Assembly: GCA_905187695.1 (NCBI GenBank)
Contig: CAJJIY010000002.1
Coordinates: 1 to 64,000, forward strand
DNA from: an uncultured Eubacteriales bacterium
GTDB lineage: Bacteria > Bacillota > Clostridia > Oscillospirales > CAG-272
Length of the DNA: 64,000 bases
Direction of reading: 5' to 3'
Part shown: in pieces, positions 60,430-64,000 of the stretch
Position numbering within the stretch: the first letter of the stretch is position 1
Layout of the letters: every line of letters begins with the position of its first letter
The notes under the pieces: generated by a model
Told to the model about the DNA's origin: nothing
The model's input: the letters and a program-made list of their open reading frames with translations, nothing else
Databases searched by the model: none
Position numbers and translations under genes: made by a program

Positions 60430-62049
60430 TCAAGCCCCGACTCTTTTTCCGGTGTGCTTTGACAGGAAATCCGCAATGCGCTCTCCGCACGGCAGGGAAA
60501 GCAGATCGGTTCTTTGAAAAGCACGGAAAAGGAAAGAGAGCGGCAAATAAAGCAAAACCACCAAAAAAAGCGTGAGCGGAAGGAGCCAATTGCCCGCTCC
60601 CCAAAGTTTTGACAAAAGTATATACACGCCGCCGCCGATCCCAACCGACACGGCGGCAGCGGCAAACGGCCGGAAAAGCGAACAGACTGCGCGCGTGGGC
60701 AGAATCCGGGAAAGACAGATCCCCTGAATGGTCAGAACAGTCAAATGACAAAGCAGTGTGGAAATGGGAGCGCCATAAATCTGCACGCGCGGCAAAGAAA
60801 GCAGAATCCATTCGGCCGTCAACTTGACAAGCGCGCCGATCCACAATGAAACCACCGGCAAAACCGGCTTCCCTGCGGCCTGAAGCGCACCGGCCGTGAA
60901 AGCGACCAGCACGGCCGGGAGCACCGAAAGCGAAAGCACAGACAGCATCGGCGCAGCCAAAGCCACTGCGTCGCTTTGTCCCCTGAAAAGGAAGGAAAGC
61001 ACCGGCGCGGCAAACACAGAAAGCCCCAGCGCCGCCGGAACCGCAAAAAGCGTGACCAGTCGGAAAGCGGAAGAAAGCGCTTCTCCGGCGGCTGTCCGAT
61101 CCCCCCTTGTCACGGCGCTTTTTAAAATCGGCACAAAGGTCAGCGTGATGGGAGAAAGCAATGTCGGCACCAGATTATAAAGCGGCACGGCCAGATTGCC
61201 ATAACAACTGTAAAGCAGATTGGCCGCCTCGGGCGCATAACCGAGCGCCTGTAACCGCCCCGGAATCAGCGCCGTGTCGATCAGCGTGACCGCTCCCATG
61301 ACCGCCGCACCGACCGTAACCGGCAAAACCACCCGAAAAATCCGGGCAAAAATGGCTCCGCTGTGAGAAGGCGGCTGTGTATAAACGGCGGTATCTCTGA
61401 AAAGAAGCAGGCAAAGCAAAAGGAAAGCGGCCGAAAGCGCCATACCGGCCGGGATTCCCGCCACCGCCGCCGCGGCCACTTTGTGGGACGGTGCGCCGGT
61501 CGCGGCCATCCGGATGGCAAAGAAAAGGCCGAACCCCAGTTTCCCGGCGGCCTCCAGCACCTCCGAAACGGCCGTGGGCAACATATTCTGCCGCCCCTGA
61601 AAATAGCCCTTTACGGCGCCGGTAAAAGCGCCGAGCAAAAGCGCCGGGGCAATCACCGCAAGGCACTCCGCCGCGTCCTTTTGGAAAATGGCATTGGCAA
61701 TCAGCGGTGAAAAGGAAAAAAGAAGCGTGCCAAAAAGCGCACCCAGCGACAGAAAAAGCCCGAGAGAAAGCCAAAGCGCTCTCCCGGGGTTCTTCCCCGC
61801 CGCGATACTTTCGGACACGCAAAGCGAAAGCGCCGTGGGAAGACCCGCGGCACAAAGCACAAACAAAAGCGCATAGATGTGATAGGCCGACAGAAAATAA
61901 GCCATCCCCGTAACGCCGACCACCGAAAGAAGCGGAATCTTGTAAAAAAGCCCGATGATCTTGGCAATCAGCATGGCGGGCATGAGAACAAACACGCCGC
62001 GCACCAGGGTCTTGCTTTGTTTGTTTTTTGTTTCGCCGGAAATGGGCAT
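60430..62049 (-). CDS. spoVB: Stage V sporulation protein B (MurJ/MOP-family flippase)
   Basis: A 539-residue polytopic membrane protein with about 14 helices. The N-terminus (LVRGVFVLMPAMLIAKIIGL) and YFQGRQNMLPTA match the SpoVB/YabM polysaccharide-export family. It is needed for spore cortex peptidoglycan, probably flipping lipid-linked precursors. The ATG at 62049 follows GAGGAA. It lies 36 bp after hemZ and ahead of mazG, as in other spore formers. Confidence 0.92.
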   Translation of the reverse strand: MPISGETKNKQSKTLVRGVFVLMPAMLIAKIIGLFYKIPLLSVVGVTGMAYFLSAYHIYALLFVLCAAGLPTALSLCVSESIAAGKNPGRALWLSLGLFLSLGALFGTLLFSFSPLIANAIFQKDAAECLAVIAPALLLGAFTGAVKGYFQGRQNMLPTAVSEVLEAAGKLGFGLFFAIRMAATGAPSHKVAAAAVAGIPAGMALSAAFLLLCLLLFRDTAVYTQPPSHSGAIFARIFRVVLPVTVGAAVMGAVTLIDTALIPGRLQALGYAPEAANLLYSCYGNLAVPLYNLVPTLLSPITLTFVPILKSAVTRGDRTAAGEALSSAFRLVTLFAVPAALGLSVFAAPVLSFLFRGQSDAVALAAPMLSVLSLSVLPAVLVAFTAGALQAAGKPVLPVVSLWIGALVKLTAEWILLSLPRVQIYGAPISTLLCHLTVLTIQGICLSRILPTRAVCSLFRPFAAAAVSVGIGGGVYILLSKLWGAGNWLLPLTLFLVVLLYLPLSFLFRAFQRTDLLSLPCGERIADFLSKHTGKRVGA

Positions 62050-62085
62050 CAGGGCATTCCTCTTTTCCCCGGGAAGGGGGAAAAA

Positions 62086-63570
62086 TCAAAGTCCCCGTTC
62101 CCGATAAAATGCCGTAATCTGATCGGTCTGTGTGCGGCCCTCATCGCTTTCCAGATACTCATATGGATACTTGGGGTTGAAAAGGCGGCGGATAACCGAC
62201 TTTTTCCCGCTTCCCGCCGGCGCATAATCCACCAATTTGGTAACAGCGCCCGCGCCGGCGGCAAAGATCGAGTGCACTTCTTCCATCATGTCGATGTTAT
62301 AAATCCCCTCGGTGCCGGGTTTCGCAAAGCCCACATTTTCAAAGTTCCCCACCATATTTTTTTGCCGATACATATAATATGGCACATAACCGGCTTCGGC
62401 GGCGCGGATCTGTGAGTAATCCACACATTTCCCCGCATCACCACCCCGGAGATTGTAGACCCGGTGGTCCTGCCGCAGGATTTCGGCGGCACGCTTGACA
62501 CAGAAGGTGTGAACCGTGATATTTTCGGGAGAAAGACGCAGGATCTCGTCAAAAGTGGCCGAGAAGCCGGAAAAGCGATCGCCCGGCAGACCCACGATCA
62601 GATCGGTGTTGATACACTTTATGCCGGCACCCCGCGCAATATCATACGCACGGTAAAAATCCTCTACCGTATGGCAACGCCCGACCCCTTCCAGCACCGA
62701 CGGAGAAAGCGTTTGCGGATTGACGCAGACCCGTGTGACCCCGGCCGCCTTGGCCAACGCCATTTTTTCATGGTCAATGGTATCCGGCCGGCCGGATTCC
62801 AGCGTATATTCCAAAAGCGAAGAGACCTCCACCGATTCGCCGATAGTGTCAAGAAGTCTTGCCAACTGATTGGCGGTCAGAATCGTCGGCGTACCGCCGC
62901 CGATATAAACCGTCAGCACCCGAAGCCCCAGTTCCCGCACGGTCTTCGCCTTTTGACGGATTTCGCAAAGCAACAGTTCCAGATAATCCGGGATCAGCGA
63001 CAGCAAGCGTTTGGAGGTATAGGAGACAAAGGAACAGTAAGAACAGCGCGTGGGACAAAACGGAATGGAAATATAAAGGCTGCAATCCCGCGGCGTGGGG
63101 GTTCCGATAATCTCCTGCTCCCGCAGGGCCACCTCTGTGGCCAGCGCCGCCTTTTTGGGTATGACCATATAATCGGTGACAAGCGCCTTTTTGACGCGGG
63201 TCTTTCCCATACCGGTCAGGAGAAGTTCGGTGGCAACTTTGGAAGGGCGCACACCGGTCAGCATCCCCCAAGAAGGGCGATAATGAATGAGCTCCCCGGC
63301 TGCGCCCAACACGGCATAACCGATGACGATTTTCTTTTGCCGGTCGCGTTCCAGATCCGTGCGATAAGGACAAAAGCGCTCAGCCTTGGCGGATTTGCCC
63401 TCAAAGGTGAACTGCGCCCGTGCCCGCATACCCTCCTCTTCCTCCCGGAAAAAGAGAGAAAGCGTATGTCCGTCGCTTCCGTCCGGTGTGAATTTGACCC
63501 CCGGAAAAAAGATCATACAAAGTGTCTGGACATAATATTCATTGATGTTTCCGTCAATTGTCAGTTTCAT
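62086..63570 (-). CDS. hemZ: Oxygen-independent coproporphyrinogen dehydrogenase-like HemZ
   Basis: A 494-residue radical-SAM enzyme. The SAM-cluster motif is FCPTRCSYCSF (CxxxCxxC) near residue 172, followed by YIGGGTPT and NTDLIVGLPGD. The long N-terminal ~150 residues are typical of HemZ rather than HemN. It probably oxidises coproporphyrinogen or acts in coproheme synthesis; some relatives serve other roles. It overlaps the dtd stop by 4 nt. Confidence 0.9.
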   Translation of the reverse strand: MKLTIDGNINEYYVQTLCMIFFPGVKFTPDGSDGHTLSLFFREEEEGMRARAQFTFEGKSAKAERFCPYRTDLERDRQKKIVIGYAVLGAAGELIHYRPSWGMLTGVRPSKVATELLLTGMGKTRVKKALVTDYMVIPKKAALATEVALREQEIIGTPTPRDCSLYISIPFCPTRCSYCSFVSYTSKRLLSLIPDYLELLLCEIRQKAKTVRELGLRVLTVYIGGGTPTILTANQLARLLDTIGESVEVSSLLEYTLESGRPDTIDHEKMALAKAAGVTRVCVNPQTLSPSVLEGVGRCHTVEDFYRAYDIARGAGIKCINTDLIVGLPGDRFSGFSATFDEILRLSPENITVHTFCVKRAAEILRQDHRVYNLRGGDAGKCVDYSQIRAAEAGYVPYYMYRQKNMVGNFENVGFAKPGTEGIYNIDMMEEVHSIFAAGAGAVTKLVDYAPAGSGKKSVIRRLFNPKYPYEYLESDEGRTQTDQITAFYRERGL

Positions 63571-64000
63571 TTTGTGCCTCCGGCAGAAAGCACCCGGCTG
63601 TCCATCACAAGGGTCACAGGTCCGTCTGCCTTCATATCAATTTCCATATCCGCCCCGAAAACGCCACAGGCAAAAGCGGAAAACGACGGTCTCAGAAACG
63701 ACAGGAATTTTTCATAAAGCGGCTGAGCCACATCGGGCGCGGCCGCGGCGAAAAAATCCGGCCGGTTGCCATGCGCATAATTGGCCAGCAGCGTAAAATT
63801 GGAAACCACCAGTATTCCGCCCGTCACATCGGTCACGGAACGGTTCATGCGGCCGGCTTCATCCGGAAAAATCCGGCATCCCGCAATTTTACGGGAAAGT
63901 TTTTCGGCATCCGCCTCGGTATCCCCCTGGGCCACGCCGAGCAGAACCACCAGTCCCCGGCCGATCTCGCCGCAAAAAACGCCGTCCGCTATCACCGAAG
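63567..64000 (-). CDS. dtd: D-aminoacyl-tRNA deacylase (5' end cut by window edge)
   Basis: The visible ~144 codons encode most of Dtd, a homodimeric proofreading enzyme that removes D-amino acids from tRNA. The family motifs are GEIGRGLVVLLGV, SVTDVTGGILVVSNFTL and the C-terminal NDGPVT motif read as KADGPVTLV (Asn replaced by Ala-type variation). The N-terminal ~12-15 residues lie beyond 64000. The GTG at 63995 is an internal codon, not the start, because the frame is open to the edge. Confidence 0.88.
   Translation of the reverse strand, partial: SVIADGVFCGEIGRGLVVLLGVAQGDTEADAEKLSRKIAGCRIFPDEAGRMNRSVTDVTGGILVVSNFTLLANYAHGNRPDFFAAAAPDVAQPLYEKFLSFLRPSFSAFACGVFGADMEIDMKADGPVTLVMDSRVLSAGGTK

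Overview
The window looks like chromosome of a Gram-positive, endospore-forming anaerobe of the class Clostridia, probably a gut lineage, with moderately high GC by eye. The evidence is spoIVA, spoVB, yabP and yabQ, the hrcA-grpE-dnaK-dnaJ-prmA heat-shock operon behind a CIRCE operator, the spoVB-mazG-hup-rqcP-yabP-yabQ-divIC order, oxygen-sensitive [FeFe] hydrogenases, and consensus sigma-A promoters with strong Shine-Dalgarno sites. No ribosomal RNA genes, insertion sequences or CRISPR arrays were seen. There is one tRNA gene (Ala, GGC).

Positions 1-3600 look imported. They hold an AT-rich small ORF, an XRE regulator and a Mef-type efflux pump whose leader carries a six-codon ORF and two attenuator hairpins. 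About 750 bp of non-coding DNA crowded with inverted repeats follows and resembles the transfer region of an integrative conjugative element. From 3.9 to 9.1 kb lie lineage-specific genes: a zinc-ribbon/membrane protein split by a frameshift in an A8 tract, a candidate structured RNA, a large SF2 helicase with a membrane-like C-terminus, an RNHCP protein and a DUF1508 protein. From 9.3 to 14.7 kb runs a plus-strand hydrogen-metabolism and sensing cluster: phosphodiesterase, two [2Fe-2S] thioredoxin-like ferredoxins, a PAS-linked [FeFe] hydrogenase, a SpoIIE-type phosphatase and a group-B [FeFe] hydrogenase.

From 14.7 to 27.2 kb the minus strand carries the heat-shock operon and uvrB-uvrA-rlmL. 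From 27.3 to 34.2 kb are a tyrosine recombinase, a HAD phosphatase, a GlpK-like kinase, a DeoR regulator, a GDPD-like gene remnant, a GpsA-like dehydrogenase and ribF. The DeoR, kinase, GDPD remnant and GpsA genes form a glycerol/glycerol-3-phosphate neighbourhood with a palindrome inside a consensus promoter. From 34.5 to 45.9 kb are tRNA-Ala, an IMP dehydrogenase strikingly like the Tritrichomonas foetus enzyme, spoIVA, and an eight-gene, mostly overlapping operon (murD, three M42 aminopeptidases, a methionine gamma-lyase family enzyme, a lipoprotein, a cysteine desulfurase-like protein and a small membrane protein).

From 46 to 64 kb are an orphan GyrB-like topoisomerase subunit, a large lipoprotein, a PAP2-like protein and a purine/one-carbon set. 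That set comprises glyA and ade, then a frameshifted tyrosine phosphatase, plus an AzgA-type permease behind a guanine-class riboswitch. mntP follows, and the sporulation/cell-division cluster ends with hemZ and a dtd gene cut by the window edge.
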